The translations under genes and the position numbers were made by a program. From NCBI RefSeq assembly GCF_017310035.1, contig NZ_CP022296.1:3410001-3474000 (forward strand): a DNA stretch of 64,000 bases, written 5' to 3'. The number at the start of each line of letters is the position of its first letter. The stretch's first letter is position 1. Shown here piece by piece: positions 27,373 to 40,254 of this stretch. Origin of the DNA: Nocardioides sp. S5. GTDB taxonomy: Bacteria; Actinomycetota; Actinomycetes; Propionibacteriales; Nocardioidaceae. The notes beneath the pieces are model-generated. The model was not told the origin of the DNA and did not search any database. It saw nothing but the letters and a program-made list of their open reading frames with translations.

Positions 27373-28251
27373 TCATCCGAGCAGGGCCTCGGTGTTGGTC
27401 CAGCACACCGCGCGCAGCCACTCCTCGCCCAGGTCGAGCCGCTCGAGCGCGTCGAGCTGGGTGGCGTAGGGGTAGGGGATGTTGGGGAAGTCGCTCCCGA
27501 GGTGGACCCTGCCGGCCAGCCCGAGATCGCGCAGCCGCGGCAGCAGCTCGGGTGGGTAGGCGCCGCCCATCTCCTCGAAGAACGGCGTGAACGCCATCGT
27601 GGTGTCGAGCGCGACCCGCTCGTGGGCCTCGGCGAGGGCGAGGAACTCGGCGTACTCCGGTGCGCCGGCGTGGGCGATCACCAGTCGCAGCCGCGGGTGG
27701 CGCGCCAGCAGCGCGGCGACCGGCGCGGGACCGGTGTGCTCAGTGGGGACGGGCCCGCTCCCGGCGTGGAGCACGACCGGGGTGCCGGTGTCGGCGACGA
27801 TCCCCCACGCCTCGTCGAGCAGCGGGTCGGTGACGTCGAACGCGCCGACCTGCACGTGGACCTTCCAGACCTGCACCCGGTGCGGCGACGGCGCGGAGCG
27901 GGAGGCGACGTACGCCGCGACGCCGGGCTCGGGGAAGAACGTCCCGCACACGAGGGCCTCGGGCACCCGTGCGGCGAAATCGGCGGCCCAGTCGTTGAGG
28001 AACTCGGCCATGTCCGGCCGGTGGGCGTAGGGCAGGGCGGTGAAGCGGCGTACGCCGAACGAGCGCAGCGTCTCGACCAGCGCCTCGTCGTCGTCGCGGT
28101 AGTGCAGCGGCCACGGACGTCCGATCAGCGGCCCGGCGGCGTCGAACTGCGCGCGCACCTTGGCCATCACCCGCGGCGGCAGGAAGTGGGTGTGCAGGTC
28201 GAGCAGGCCCGGGAGCCCGAGCGACCCGGCGAACGCGACGGGGTCCCTCAT
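27373..28251 (-). CDS. Amidohydrolase family protein
   Basis: A 292-residue TIM-barrel amidohydrolase (Amidohydro_2/ACMSD-like). The metal motif HTHFLPP is near residue 20. A His lies in VVLHAGSGPVP, another in LVIAHAGAPEYAEF, and the late Asp in HLGSDFPNIPY. The substrate is not known; relatives act as decarboxylases or lactonases on aromatic or 2-pyrone compounds. The start is 4 bp after the smpB stop, so it shares the smpB transcript, although the functions look unrelated. Confidence 0.85.
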   Translation of the reverse strand: MRDPVAFAGSLGLPGLLDLHTHFLPPRVMAKVRAQFDAAGPLIGRPWPLHYRDDDEALVETLRSFGVRRFTALPYAHRPDMAEFLNDWAADFAARVPEALVCGTFFPEPGVAAYVASRSAPSPHRVQVWKVHVQVGAFDVTDPLLDEAWGIVADTGTPVVLHAGSGPVPTEHTGPAPVAALLARHPRLRLVIAHAGAPEYAEFLALAEAHERVALDTTMAFTPFFEEMGGAYPPELLPRLRDLGLAGRVHLGSDFPNIPYPYATQLDALERLDLGEEWLRAVCWTNTEALLG

Positions 28252-28255
28252 CGGG

Positions 28256-28735
28256 TCAGTCCCGGTGACCCTTGAGGCGACGCTGCACCGCCTCCACCTT
28301 CTCGCGGTTGGCCGTGCGCTCGGCGAGGGTGTGGCGCTTGTCGTAGGACTTCTTGCCCTTCGCGAGCGCGATCTCGACCTTCGCGCGGCCGTCCTTGAAG
28401 TAGAGGGCGAGCGGGACGATCGTGTAGCCCTTGTCGGTGATCTTGCGCTCGATCTTGTCGATCTCGGAGCGGTTGAGCAGCAGCTTGCGGCGGCGGCGCG
28501 CGGAGTGGTTGGTCCAGGTGCCCTGGCTGTACTCCGGGATGTGCACGCCGAGCAGCCATGCCTCGCCGTTGTCGATCTCGGCGAAGCCGTCGACGAGGGA
28601 CGCGCGGCCCTGGCGCAACGACTTCACCTCGGTGCCCATCAGGACCAGCCCGGCCTCCCAGGTGTCCTCGATGTGGTAGTCGTGGCGGGCCTTCTTGTTC
28701 TGCGCGACCATCTTCTGGCCCTGCTCCTTCGCCAT
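28256..28735 (-). CDS. smpB: SsrA-binding protein SmpB
   Basis: A 159-residue protein. The OB-fold core shows [40 protein letters not shown] and [20 protein letters not shown]. The basic C-terminal tail [20 protein letters not shown], which enters the ribosomal decoding site, is intact. SmpB binds the tRNA-like part of tmRNA and brings it to stalled ribosomes. It lies between an M23 peptidase gene and an amidohydrolase gene on the same strand as ftsEX and ssrA. Confidence 0.97.
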   Translation of the reverse strand: MAKEQGQKMVAQNKKARHDYHIEDTWEAGLVLMGTEVKSLRQGRASLVDGFAEIDNGEAWLLGVHIPEYSQGTWTNHSARRRRKLLLNRSEIDKIERKITDKGYTIVPLALYFKDGRAKVEIALAKGKKSYDKRHTLAERTANREKVEAVQRRLKGHRD

Positions 28736-28766
28736 GGAGCCATTCTCTCAGGCGGTGTCCAGCGCC

Positions 28767-30050
28767 TTACAGCCAGTTCATCGGGTCGACGGCCCGGCCG
28801 TTGGCCATCACGGTGAAGTGCAGGTGGCAGCCCGTGGACCAGCCGGTGCTCCCCTCGAAGCCGATGACCTGTCCCTCGGCCACCCGGTCGCCCACGCCGA
28901 CGTTGTAGCCGCTGGCGTGGTTGTAGATCGTGGCGATGCCGCGGCCGCCGAGGACGCCGTGGTCGATGATCAGCCGGTTGCCGTAGACGCCGCTGAAGTA
29001 GGACGACACCACCCTGCCGGGAGCGGCCGCGCGCAGCGGGGTCCCGCAGCCGCCACCGAAGTCGACGCCGTCGTGGAGGCCCCAGTAGCGGTAGATCGGG
29101 TGGGTGCGGTAGCCGAAGGGGGAGGTGACGTAGCCATCGACCGGGTAGGCCAGCAGACCGGGGCTCGGGGCGGCCGCCTGCGATCGCGCCTGTGACCGGG
29201 CCTTCGCTGCCTCTGCGCGCTGGCGGCGCAGGGCGGCGAGGGCCCGCTTGCGCAGCATCTCCTCGATCTGCTCCTGCTCCCGCTGCAGCTTGCGGAGCTT
29301 GGCCACGTCGGCCGCACGCGCCTCGCGGGCGCCGACCCGGGCGTCGCGACGCTCGACGACCATCGAGACGACGGAGTCCTTGGCCGACTGCTCCTCGGCC
29401 TCGAGCTGCTGCATGAGGAGGAGGTGCTCGGCGGCTGCCTCGCGCTTGGCGGCCACGTCGTCGCGCGCCTCGGTGACCTCCTGCTCGCGGACCTCGAGCA
29501 GCACCTCGGCGGCCGTGAGCTCGTCGTACGCCCGGGCCTCCTGCCCGACGATGACGTCGCGTACGCCGTCGCGGCGGGTGAGCTCCTCGGTCGTCTCGGC
29601 GTCGATGAGCGACGAGAAGGCGATCAGCTCGGGGTCGCCCTCGGAGTACATGTCGGCGATCGTCGCCGCGACGCGCTCGCGCTGCTCCTCACGGTCGACC
29701 TGGCCCTGCTCCAGCGCCTCCTCCGCGGACGCCAGCTCGGCCTCGGCAGTGGCGAGCTCGGCCTGCATCCGGGCGTCTCGCTCGCGGGCGACCTCGACCT
29801 TGCCCCGCGCCGTGGCCAGCTGGGTCTTGGCGTCGGCTAGCTGGGCCTGGGCGGCCTGGAGCCGGGCACTGGCGCGGCGCAGCTGCGAGCTCGACTCGCC
29901 GAGGTCGTCCTGGGCGCTCTCGAGCTGTCGCTCGACCTTGTCCTGCTTGTCCTTGAGGTCGTCGGCGTGCGCGGCGGAGACGCCCAGGGCCATGACGGCG
30001 ACAAGTGCTGCGGCCGTGCGGCGATGAGCGGTACGGGGGAAGGAACGCAC
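28767..30050 (-). CDS. Secreted coiled-coil M23 peptidase (FtsEX-associated type)
   Basis: A protein of about 427 residues. A signal peptide ends at VSAAHA. A long coiled coil with heptads rich in Glu, Arg, Lys and Ala follows to about residue 270. A C-terminal LytM/M23 domain has the metal His and Asp in HDGVDFGGGCGTPL and the HLH in GCHLHFTVMANG. Architecture and position right after ftsX match RipC/EnvC/PcsB-type hydrolases or activators driven by FtsEX at the septum. An AAAGG ribosome site supports the GTG at 30050 over a GTG at 30083. Confidence 0.9.
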   Translation of the reverse strand: MRSFPRTAHRRTAAALVAVMALGVSAAHADDLKDKQDKVERQLESAQDDLGESSSQLRRASARLQAAQAQLADAKTQLATARGKVEVARERDARMQAELATAEAELASAEEALEQGQVDREEQRERVAATIADMYSEGDPELIAFSSLIDAETTEELTRRDGVRDVIVGQEARAYDELTAAEVLLEVREQEVTEARDDVAAKREAAAEHLLLMQQLEAEEQSAKDSVVSMVVERRDARVGAREARAADVAKLRKLQREQEQIEEMLRKRALAALRRQRAEAAKARSQARSQAAAPSPGLLAYPVDGYVTSPFGYRTHPIYRYWGLHDGVDFGGGCGTPLRAAAPGRVVSSYFSGVYGNRLIIDHGVLGGRGIATIYNHASGYNVGVGDRVAEGQVIGFEGSTGWSTGCHLHFTVMANGRAVDPMNWL

Positions 30051-30104
30051 CGGAGGAGCCTTTGTGTTCGGGGAAGGGAACACCCCGACGCTAACCCCCG
30101 CGGA

Positions 30105-31016
30105 TCACACTTTGAGGTATTTGCGCGTCAACACGAGTGTCGGGAGCAGCGTGAGCAGCGGGCCGAGGATCGCGACCGACCCGGCGGCCAGCCAGAACTC
30201 GTCCCAGCCGATCCACGGGACGAACTTCAGCCGGTTCGCGGAGAGCTCGTCGATGCCGAAGTACATGAAGCCCCAGAGCGCGCCGCCGGCCAGCACGACG
30301 CCGATCAGGGCGGTCACCAGTGCCTCGAGGAGGAAGGGCAGCGCGATGTAGAGCGTCGAGGCGCCCACCAGCCGCATGATGCCGATCTCCTTGCGCCTGG
30401 CGAAGGCCGCGAGCCTGATCGTGTTGGCCACCAGGAGCAGGGCGGCGAACACCAGGAAGGCGGCGGTGCCGAGCGCGACCCACTGGAGCATGTTGATCGA
30501 CTCCAGGATCGGAGCCACCTGCTCGCGCATGTCGCGCACCTTGGAGACGCCGTCGAGGCCCTGCACGGCACTGGTGATGCCTTCGTACTCGTCGGGGTCC
30601 TGCAGCGTGATCCACAACGTCTGCGGCATGTCCTCGGCGGTGATCGCGGGGTTCTCACCGGTGAACAGCTCGTCACCGTAGAGCTCGCGGGCCTTGCCGA
30701 GCGCCTGCTCGCTGGACTCGAAGTGGTAGTCCGCGACCTCCGGGTTGTCCTCGACGACGGCGGCGATCTCGGTCTTCTGCGCGTCGGTGACCGCGTTGGG
30801 GCACACCGCGCTGCTGTCGTTGACCCGGCACAGGTAGACCGTGATCTGGAGCTGGTTGCCCCAGTGGTCGGCGGCCTTGGACGCCTGCTGGTTGAACAGG
30901 ACGCCGACGCCGACGAGCGTGAGCGAGACGAAGAGGGTCAGCACCACGGCGAGGTGCATGGACACGTTGCGCCGCAGGCCCTGGCCGAGCTCGGAGGAGA
31001 CGTAGCGAAGCTGCAT
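30105..31016 (-). CDS. ftsX: Cell division protein FtsX
   Basis: A 303-residue membrane protein. Four transmembrane segments fit the FtsX layout: one near residue 25-45 and three in the last 130 residues (WVALGTAAFLVFAALLLVAN, LLEALVTALIGVVLAGGALW). A 120-residue extracellular loop contains two Cys (YLCRVNDSSAVCPNAVTD), a feature shared by mycobacterial FtsX. It would transmit ATP hydrolysis by FtsE to the M23 protein encoded directly after it. Confidence 0.95.
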   Translation of the reverse strand: MQLRYVSSELGQGLRRNVSMHLAVVLTLFVSLTLVGVGVLFNQQASKAADHWGNQLQITVYLCRVNDSSAVCPNAVTDAQKTEIAAVVEDNPEVADYHFESSEQALGKARELYGDELFTGENPAITAEDMPQTLWITLQDPDEYEGITSAVQGLDGVSKVRDMREQVAPILESINMLQWVALGTAAFLVFAALLLVANTIRLAAFARRKEIGIMRLVGASTLYIALPFLLEALVTALIGVVLAGGALWGFMYFGIDELSANRLKFVPWIGWDEFWLAAGSVAILGPLLTLLPTLVLTRKYLKV

Positions 31017-31078
31017 GGAGGGGAGGCTCTCGATCTGTTGCGTCGAAGATCTGGGGGTTGTCAGCGCACGCGAGCGCG

Positions 31079-31768
31079 TCAGGTCTGGTGGCCGTAGACG
31101 CCCTGCGCCTGGTCGCGCACGACGTGGCCGTTCTCGAGCTCGATGACGCGCTTGCGCATCTGGTCGACGACGCCGGAGTCGTGGGTCGCCATGACGACGG
31201 TCGTGCCGGTGCGGTTGATGCGGTCGAGGAGCTTCATGATCCCGACCGACGTGGTCGGGTCCAGGTTTCCGGTCGGCTCGTCGGCGATGAGGATCATCGG
31301 TCGGTTGACGAAGGCACGGGCCACGGCCACGCGCTGCTGCTCGCCACCGGAGAGCTCGTCGGGCATCCGGTCGCCCTTGCCGCTGAGGCCGACCAGCTCG
31401 AGCGTCTCGGGGACCAGGTCCTTGATCTCCTTGCGCGACTTGCCGATCACCTGGAGCGCGAAGGCGACGTTCTCGGTGACGGTCTTGTTGGGCAGCAGCC
31501 GGAAGTCCTGGAAGACGGTGCCGATGTCGCGGCGCAGCCGCGGGACCTTCCAGCTGGCCAGCCGGTTGATCTCCTTGCCCGCGACGTAGACCCGGCCCGA
31601 GGTGGGGCGGTACTCCCGGAGCACCAGCCGCAGGAAGGTCGACTTGCCGGAGCCCGAGGACCCGACGAGGAAGACGAACTCCCCCTTCTCCACGTCGACC
31701 GAGATGTTGTCGAGGGCGGGGTGGGGGTGGCCGGGGTAGGCCTTGGTGACCTTCTCGAAGCGAATCAC
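31079..31768 (-). CDS. ftsE: Cell division ATP-binding protein FtsE
   Basis: A 229-residue ABC ATPase. Walker [16 protein letters not shown] is near residue 36, the signature [15 protein letters not shown] near 138, Walker [14 protein letters not shown] near 160 and the switch His in [14 protein letters not shown]. Together with FtsX, 62 bp downstream, it forms the membrane complex that activates septal wall hydrolysis. The gene lies between prfB and ftsX, the conserved order in Actinobacteria. Confidence 0.97.
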   Translation of the reverse strand: MIRFEKVTKAYPGHPHPALDNISVDVEKGEFVFLVGSSGSGKSTFLRLVLREYRPTSGRVYVAGKEINRLASWKVPRLRRDIGTVFQDFRLLPNKTVTENVAFALQVIGKSRKEIKDLVPETLELVGLSGKGDRMPDELSGGEQQRVAVARAFVNRPMILIADEPTGNLDPTTSVGIMKLLDRINRTGTTVVMATHDSGVVDQMRKRVIELENGHVVRDQAQGVYGHQT

Positions 31769-31829
31769 GGCGTCGAGGCTACGTCAGTGGTGGACGCAGG
31801 CCCGAAACGCGCCCGCGGCGCTGCCGCAC

Positions 31830-32945
31830 TCAGGCGTCGACCTTGTCCGCCCCGCGCCGCCAACGGATGCCGGCCTCCATGAAGTCGTCGAGGTCGCCGT
31901 CGAAGACGGCGCTGGGGTTGCCCGACTCGTGGCCCGTCCGGAGGTCCTTGACGACCTGGTAGGGGTTGAGGACGTAGTTGCGCATCTGGTCGCCCCAGCT
32001 GGCCTGGACGTCGCCCTTGAGGTCCTTCTTGAGCGCGGCCTCCTCGGCCTTCTTGCGGGCGAGGAGCTTGGCCTTGAGCACGACCATCGCGGAGGCCTTG
32101 TTCTGCAGCTGCGACTTCTCGTTCTGGCAGGACACGACGATGCCGGTGGGGATGTGCGTCAGTCGGACCGCGGAGTCGGTCGTGTTGACCGACTGGCCGC
32201 CGGGACCGCCCGAGCGGAAGACGTCGGTGCGGATCTCGTTCTCGTCGACCTCGATCTCGTCGGTCTGCTCGAGCATGGGCACCACCTCGACGGCAGCGAA
32301 GGAGGTCTGGCGGCGGCCCTGGTTGTCGAAGGGGCTGATCCGCACCAGGCGGTGGGTGCCGGCCTCGACCGAGAGCGTGCCGTAGGCGTAGGGCGCGTGG
32401 ATGGCGAACTCGGCGGACTTGATGCCCGCCTCCTCGGCGTAGGACACCTCGTAGACCTCGACGCCGTACTTGTGCTGCTCGGCCCAGCGCGTGTACATCC
32501 GCATCAGCATCTCGGCGAAGTCGGCGGCGTCGACGCCACCGGCGCCCGAGCGGATCGTCACGATCGCCTCGCGCTCGTCGTACTCCCCCGACAGCAGGGT
32601 GCGGATCTCGAGGGACTCCACCGACTTCTTGATCCGGTTGAGCTCACGCTCGGAGTCGGCGAGCGAGTCGGCGTCGCCCTCCTCCTGGGCCATCTCGACC
32701 ATCAGGCCGAGGTCCTCGATGCGGGTCTCGAGACCGGTGAAGCGGTCGAGCTCGCCCTGGAGCGCGGACAGGCGGCCCGTGATGCGGGTCGCGCTCGCGA
32801 CGTCGTCCCAGAGGTCCGGTGCGGCGACCTGCTCGCTGAGGTCGGCGATCTCCCCGCGCATCCGGTCGATGTTCAGCACCGAGCCGATGGTCTTCATCGT
32901 CGCCTGGAGCTGCTTGATCTCTGCTTCGTAGTCGATGCCTGCCAC
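31830..32945 (-). CDS. prfB: Peptide chain release factor 2
   Basis: A 371-residue protein. The tripeptide anticodon SPF is in [14 protein letters not shown] and the catalytic GGQ in [20 protein letters not shown]. It reads UGA and UAA. The GTG at 32945 gives the standard N-terminus ([19 protein letters not shown]). The programmed +1 frameshift found in many bacterial prfB genes is absent, as expected for Actinobacteria. It is the first gene upstream of ftsE. Confidence 0.97.
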   Translation of the reverse strand: MAGIDYEAEIKQLQATMKTIGSVLNIDRMRGEIADLSEQVAAPDLWDDVASATRITGRLSALQGELDRFTGLETRIEDLGLMVEMAQEEGDADSLADSERELNRIKKSVESLEIRTLLSGEYDEREAIVTIRSGAGGVDAADFAEMLMRMYTRWAEQHKYGVEVYEVSYAEEAGIKSAEFAIHAPYAYGTLSVEAGTHRLVRISPFDNQGRRQTSFAAVEVVPMLEQTDEIEVDENEIRTDVFRSGGPGGQSVNTTDSAVRLTHIPTGIVVSCQNEKSQLQNKASAMVVLKAKLLARKKAEEAALKKDLKGDVQASWGDQMRNYVLNPYQVVKDLRTGHESGNPSAVFDGDLDDFMEAGIRWRRGADKVDA

Positions 32946-33084
32946 AAGAGCCAAGCCTACGGGCAAACCCGTGCGCGCTGCTGATCGGTGGTCCGGGCTC
33001 GGCGGACGGGACGTGCAACGGCGGACGCCGCCGGGGCCTGTGATTCCCGGTGGCGCCCGCCGCTGGGGACCGTGCTGCTCCCGG

Positions 33085-33864
33085 TCAGCGGGTGCAGAGG
33101 ACCTCCGGGGTGGCGACGGCGGCCGTCGCGGCCGGGGTCGCGCTGGTGATGGCGTCGACCTTGAGGCGGAAGATGCCGGCGAGGTCGAGGGTCTCGTCGG
33201 CCACGAGGGTGCCGATCGCGAGCGCGTGGCTGGCCAGGACGGCACCGTCGCCGGCGACGGTCACCGAGCCGGTGGCGCCCGACGCGGACTCGTCGGTCAG
33301 GGCGTACGACGCGCGCATCTCGATGCACTTGCGGCCCAGGGTGTACTCCACCGAGGACGGCGTGCCGGCGGTGGTGGTGGCGAGGCTCGAGCCGTAGTAC
33401 TCGGCGCCGATGTTGACGCCGGCGGGGCCGGCGAAGTTGGTCGCGGGTCCGGCGTCGCGGCCGACGAGCTTCTCCCACTTGTAGACCTCGACGGGCATCG
33501 ACTTGCTGATGCCCTTCTGCACGCCGTTGCTGGCCGCCTTGACCACGCGGTACTCGCGCGACCCGGGCGTGGTCGGCTTGTCCTTCAGGACGTAGGTGCC
33601 GTTGCCCTTGACCTTGGCACTCGCGGTGACCTTCCAGGACTTCTTGTTGCCCACGCGCTGCTGGAGGACGACCTTCTGGCCGGCGGCCTTCGGGGTCACG
33701 CGGCCACGGATCTTGACCGTGTCCTCCTTGACGATGGCGATCTCGGTGTTGGCCTTCGCGGTGACCTTGTACTTCGCGGGCGCCGCCTGGGCGGCGGGAG
33801 CGGTCAGGGCGAGCGAGCCGGCGGCGAGTGCCACGGTGGCGGCGAGTGCGGTGATGCGGTTCAT
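33085..33864 (-). CDS. Secreted Ala/Lys/Thr-rich protein of unknown function
   Basis: A 259-residue protein. A Sec signal peptide ends near residue 27 (TAPAAQA). An Ig-like beta region follows ([20 protein letters not shown] then [19 protein letters not shown]), the pattern of surface proteins with carbohydrate- or wall-facing repeats. The second half ([20 protein letters not shown]) carries a Cys matched by one close to the C-terminus (VLCTR), possibly a disulfide. No catalytic motif is visible. It is transcribed with the same orientation as treZ and prfB but has 140-bp and 72-bp gaps. Confidence 0.7.
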   Translation of the reverse strand: MNRITALAATVALAAGSLALTAPAAQAAPAKYKVTAKANTEIAIVKEDTVKIRGRVTPKAAGQKVVLQQRVGNKKSWKVTASAKVKGNGTYVLKDKPTTPGSREYRVVKAASNGVQKGISKSMPVEVYKWEKLVGRDAGPATNFAGPAGVNIGAEYYGSSLATTTAGTPSSVEYTLGRKCIEMRASYALTDESASGATGSVTVAGDGAVLASHALAIGTLVADETLDLAGIFRLKVDAITSATPAATAAVATPEVLCTR

Positions 33865-33936
33865 GACGTTCCCCGTCGTGTGGGGCCCGGGTGCGGGCCG
33901 TTCACGAGGGAGACGCCGGATACCCGGACAAAGTTG

Positions 33937-35661
33937 TCAGACCCCCAGCAGCGCACCCGCGTGGGAAGGCACCGACAGCACCCCGTCGCGTACGACGACT
34001 CCTGCAGGGGTCTCGAAGAGCACCTCGCGGTCCCCGACCTCCACCTCGGTCGCCACCTCCCCGGTGTTGACCACGACGAGCAGGTCGCCGCGCCGCATGG
34101 TGAACAGCCGCCCGTCCACGGTGCACGACACGGCACCGAAGTCCGGGTCGGTGAGCTGGGGCAGCTCGCGTCGCAGCCGGCCGAGGCGGCGGTAGCAGTC
34201 GAGGACCACCGCGTGGCGGCCGCCGGCCCGCTCGTCCCAGTCGAGGCGCGAGCGATGGAAGGTCTCGGGGTCCTGGGGGTCGAGCACCTCGTCGGGGTCC
34301 CATCCCATCTGCTCGAACTCCGCGATCCGGCCGTCCGCCGTCGCCCTGCCGAGCTCCGGCTCGGGGTGGGAGGTGAAGAAGGCGAAGGGCGAGGACGCCG
34401 CCCACTCCTCCCCCATGAAGAGCATCGGGGTGAACGGACCGGCCAGCGTCAGCAGCGCCGCGCAGGCGACCTGGTCGTCGTCGAGGTGCTCGGCCGGGCG
34501 GTCGCCGCGCGCACGGTTGCCGACCTGGTCGTGGTTCTGGTTGGCGACCACGAGGCGCCACGTGGGCATGTGCGCGGTGTCGACCGGCCGGCCGTGGTCG
34601 CGGTCGCGGAAGGAGGAGAAGGTCCCGTCGTGGAAGAAGCCCTTCTCGCACACCTTGGCCAGCGCCTCGAGCGGCTCGAAGTCGGCGTAGTAGCCGGTGG
34701 TCTCGCCGGTCAGCGCGACGTGGACGGCGTGGTGGAAGTCGTCGCTCCACTGCGCGTCGAGGCCCCGGCCGCCGGCCTCGCGCGGGGTGACGAGGGTGGT
34801 GTCGTTGAGGTCGGACTCGGCGATGAGCGTCAGCGGCCGGCGCAGGTGCGCGGACAGCGCGGCGGTCTCGATCGCCATCTCCTCGAGGAGGTGCACCTCG
34901 GAGGTGTCGCTCAGCGCGTGCACCGCGTCGAGGCGGAGCGCGTCGACGTGGAAGTCCTCGAACCACATCCGCACGTTGTCGAGGATGTAGCGCCGCACCT
35001 CGGCCGAGCCCTCGCCGTCCAGGTTGACCAGGTCGCCCCACGTGTTGCGCCCGGCCTTGAGGTAGGGCCCGAAGAGCGGGAGGTAGTTGCCCGAAGGACC
35101 GAGGTGGTTGTGCACCACGTCCTGCACGACGCCCAGCCCGCGGGCGTGGCACGCGTCGACGAAGCGGCGGTAGGCGTCCGGCCCGCCGTAGGACTCGGCG
35201 ACCGCGAACCAGGCGACGCCGTCGTAGCCCCAGTTGTGGGTGCCGTTGAACGCGTTGACCGGCATCACCTCGACGAGGTCCACACCGAGGTCGACGAGGT
35301 GGTCGAGCCGCTCGACCGCGGAGTCGAGCGTGCCGCCGGGGGTAAACGTGCCCACGTGCAGCTCGTAGATCACCGACCCGGCGAGCTGGCGCCCGGTCCA
35401 GGAGGCGTCGGCCCACTCGTACGCCGTCGCGTCGCGCCGCGACAGCCCGTGCACGCCGTCGGGCTGGCGGCGCGAGCGCGGGTCGGGCCGCGGGTCCGGG
35501 TCGTCGTCGAGGAGGTAGCCGTAGTCGACCGCCCCGTCCGGCACCGGGCCGGCCGGCGACCACCAGTCGTCGTCGCCGCGCGTCATCGCGACGACCTCGC
35601 CGGCCACGTGCAGGCGGACGCGCTCGGGCCGCGGGGCCCAGACGTCGTACGGACCGCGCAT
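33937..35661 (-). CDS. treZ: Malto-oligosyltrehalose trehalohydrolase
   Basis: A 574-residue GH13 enzyme. An N-terminal CBM48-like part comes first. The four GH13 regions follow: DVVHNH near residue 183, [11 protein letters not shown] near 244 (nucleophile Asp), LIAESDLND near 280 (acid Glu) and NHDQVGNR near 380. It releases trehalose from maltooligosyltrehalose made by TreY. The ATG at 35661 is 5 bp after the treY stop. The much longer open frame upstream lies opposite the coding sense of treY and is ignored. Confidence 0.95.
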   Translation of the reverse strand: MRGPYDVWAPRPERVRLHVAGEVVAMTRGDDDWWSPAGPVPDGAVDYGYLLDDDPDPRPDPRSRRQPDGVHGLSRRDATAYEWADASWTGRQLAGSVIYELHVGTFTPGGTLDSAVERLDHLVDLGVDLVEVMPVNAFNGTHNWGYDGVAWFAVAESYGGPDAYRRFVDACHARGLGVVQDVVHNHLGPSGNYLPLFGPYLKAGRNTWGDLVNLDGEGSAEVRRYILDNVRMWFEDFHVDALRLDAVHALSDTSEVHLLEEMAIETAALSAHLRRPLTLIAESDLNDTTLVTPREAGGRGLDAQWSDDFHHAVHVALTGETTGYYADFEPLEALAKVCEKGFFHDGTFSSFRDRDHGRPVDTAHMPTWRLVVANQNHDQVGNRARGDRPAEHLDDDQVACAALLTLAGPFTPMLFMGEEWAASSPFAFFTSHPEPELGRATADGRIAEFEQMGWDPDEVLDPQDPETFHRSRLDWDERAGGRHAVVLDCYRRLGRLRRELPQLTDPDFGAVSCTVDGRLFTMRRGDLLVVVNTGEVATEVEVGDREVLFETPAGVVVRDGVLSVPSHAGALLGV

Positions 35662-35666
35662 GCGGA

Positions 35667-37972
35667 TCAGTCCTTCCTCACCAGCAGGGCGACGGGGTGC
35701 ACCGCCAGCAGGTCGGCCAGCCGGCCGTCGGTGTCGAGCCCGGTGAGCACGTCGTGCCACGTCCCGGGCGGGAGGTCGAGCGTGGTGTCGCCCCAGCCGC
35801 CGGCGGCCTCGAGGCCGACGGGGAGCCGGGTGACGACCGCGATCGCACCGCCGCGGTCGTACGCCACCGCGTGGCCCGCCGCGGAGCCGGTCGCGCCGAC
35901 CGGGGTGTAGCCGGTGAACAGCTCGGGCCGCTCGCGGCGCAGGGTGAGCGCCGAGCAGGTGACGTGCAGCTTGGTCGCGGCGTCGTCCTCGGCCGTGCCG
36001 GCGAGCACCGCGGCGCGGTGCTCGAAGTCGACCGGGCGGCGGTTGTCGGGGTCGACCAGCGAGGTCTCCCACAGCTCGCTGCCCTGGTAGACGTCGGGCA
36101 CGCCCGGCATCGTCAGGGCGAGCAGCTTGGCTGCCAGCGAGTTGGCCTGCGCGGGGGCGTCGATGCGGGCCGCGAGCTCGGTCAGCACCGCGCGGACCTC
36201 GTCGGAGGCGAAGACCGCGTCGACCGCGGCGTGCACCGCAGCCTCGTACGCCTCGTCGGGCTCGGTCCACGTGGTGTGGTCGCCGGCCTCGCGCATCGCC
36301 TTCTCGGCGTAGCCGTGGAGTCGCTCGGGAAGATCGGGGAGGTGGTCGGGGGTCCACGCGCCGAGCACGGCCTGCCACAGCAGCGAGCCGAACGCCGGGT
36401 CGGAGACGGGCGCGAGGCGCAGCAGCTCGTCGAGCGCCTGCTCCCAGTGGCCGGGCTCCTCGGCCAGCACGGTGATGCGGGCGCGGACGTCCTCGCCGCG
36501 CTTGGTGTCGTGGGTCGACAGGGTGGTCATCGAGACCGGCCAGTCGCGCTGGCGGGAGGCCATCGCGTCGTGGAAGGCCTCAACGTCGACGGAGAAGACC
36601 GACGGGTCGGCGCCGACCTCGTTGAGCGAGGTGAGGCGCGACCAGCGGTAGAACGAGCAGTCCTCGACGCCCTTGGCCATCACCATGCCGGAGGTCTGCT
36701 GGAAGCGGCGGGCCGGCTGGCCCCACTCGTCGTTCATCACCGGCTCGAGGACGTCGTAGGTCTCCGCGAGGTCGGGCCGCTCGGCGCGAGCGGCAGCGAA
36801 GGCCTCGTCGAGGTGGTGGCGGCCCTCGGGGAGGTAGGAGCGGTAGACGGGGAAGCACGCGAGGAGCTCACCGATCGCGTCGGCGACGGCGTCCTCGTCG
36901 GCGCTCTCGTCCCGGGCCTCGAGGTAGGTGCCCACCTCGCGGGTGATCCGCAGGACCTCCGAGTGCAGGATCCCGTCGGCGACGGCGCGCTTGTTGTCAT
37001 GGACCATCCGCGCCCAGTCGACGGGGGCCCCGCGCAGCCGGTCCTCGAGCGCCGTCAGGGGCGCCTTGCCGGCGGGGTCGGTGAGCACGCGGTCGACGAG
37101 CGCGAGCGCGTCGTAGCCGGTGGTGCCGGCGGTCGCCCACTCGGACGGCAGCTCCTCCCCCGGCTCGAGGATCTTCTCGACCAGGACGTAGGCGCCGCCG
37201 GTCAGGGCAGCGAGGTCGTCGAGGTAGCGCTTCGGGTCGCGCAGGCCGTCGGGGTGGTCGACGCGGAGGCCGTCGACGAGCCCCTCGTCGAACCAGCGCT
37301 TGATCTCCACGTGGGTCTCGGCGAAGACCTCGGGGTCCTCGACGCGCACGGCGGCGAGGGTGTTGACCGCGAAGAAGCGGCGGTAGTTGAGGTCCTCGTC
37401 GGCCGCGCGCCAGTTGACCAGCTCGTAGTGCTGCTCCTCCAGCGTCGTGGTGCCGGGCGCGAGCGGGAAGCGCTGGTCGTGGTAGCGGACCTCGCCCCCA
37501 CCCTTGGCCGAGGGCACGATCTTGATGGCGTCCTCGTCGTCGTCACCGATGACGGGGATCACGATGCGACCGTCACCTGCGGCCCAGTCGACGTCGAAGG
37601 CGTTGGCGTGCTCGGAGGCACGGCCCAGGCGCAGCACGTCCCACCACCACGGGTCCTCGCTCGGCGTGGCCACACCGACGTGGTTGGGCACGATGTCGAC
37701 CAGGATCCCCATGCCGAGGCGGCGTGCCTCGGCGGAGACCGCGGCCAGGCCGGCCTCGCCGCCGCGCTCCTCGTCGATGTGGTCGAAGGCGACCACGTCG
37801 TAGCCGTGGGTGCTTCCCGGCTCGGACGCCAGGATCGGCGAGAGGTAGACCCAGTCCACGCCGAGGTCGTGGAGGTAGGGCAGCACCCGCGCCGCGGCGT
37901 GGAGGTCGAAGTCGGGGCTGACCTGGAGCCGGTAGGTGCTGTGGGGCGTACGCATCGCGCGGGCGGGATCGG

Positions 37973-37976
<4 letters not shown>
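35667..37976 (-). CDS. treY: Malto-oligosyltrehalose synthase
   Basis: A 769-residue GH13 enzyme that turns the reducing end of a malto-oligosaccharide into an alpha,alpha-1,1 bond. Region I is DIVPNHVG near residue 95, region [16 protein letters not shown] near 236, region [15 protein letters not shown] near 268, and region [15 protein letters not shown] near 489. The start overlaps the glgX stop by four bases (ATGA), so glgX-treY-treZ form one operon from glycogen debranching to trehalose. Confidence 0.95.
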
Positions 37977-40153
<2,177 letters not shown>

Positions 40154-40254
40154 GGCACGACGCTACCGGCGACCGGCGTGGATTCCGCCAGCGTCCATCC
40201 ACCGGGGTGAGGGCCGGTGACGACCGTCACCAGCCTCCGCCGGGTCCCACCGGG

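Noticed and set aside
31830..32945. Programmed frameshift in prfB
   Set aside because: The frame is open from the GTG to the stop without an internal UGA near codon 25.
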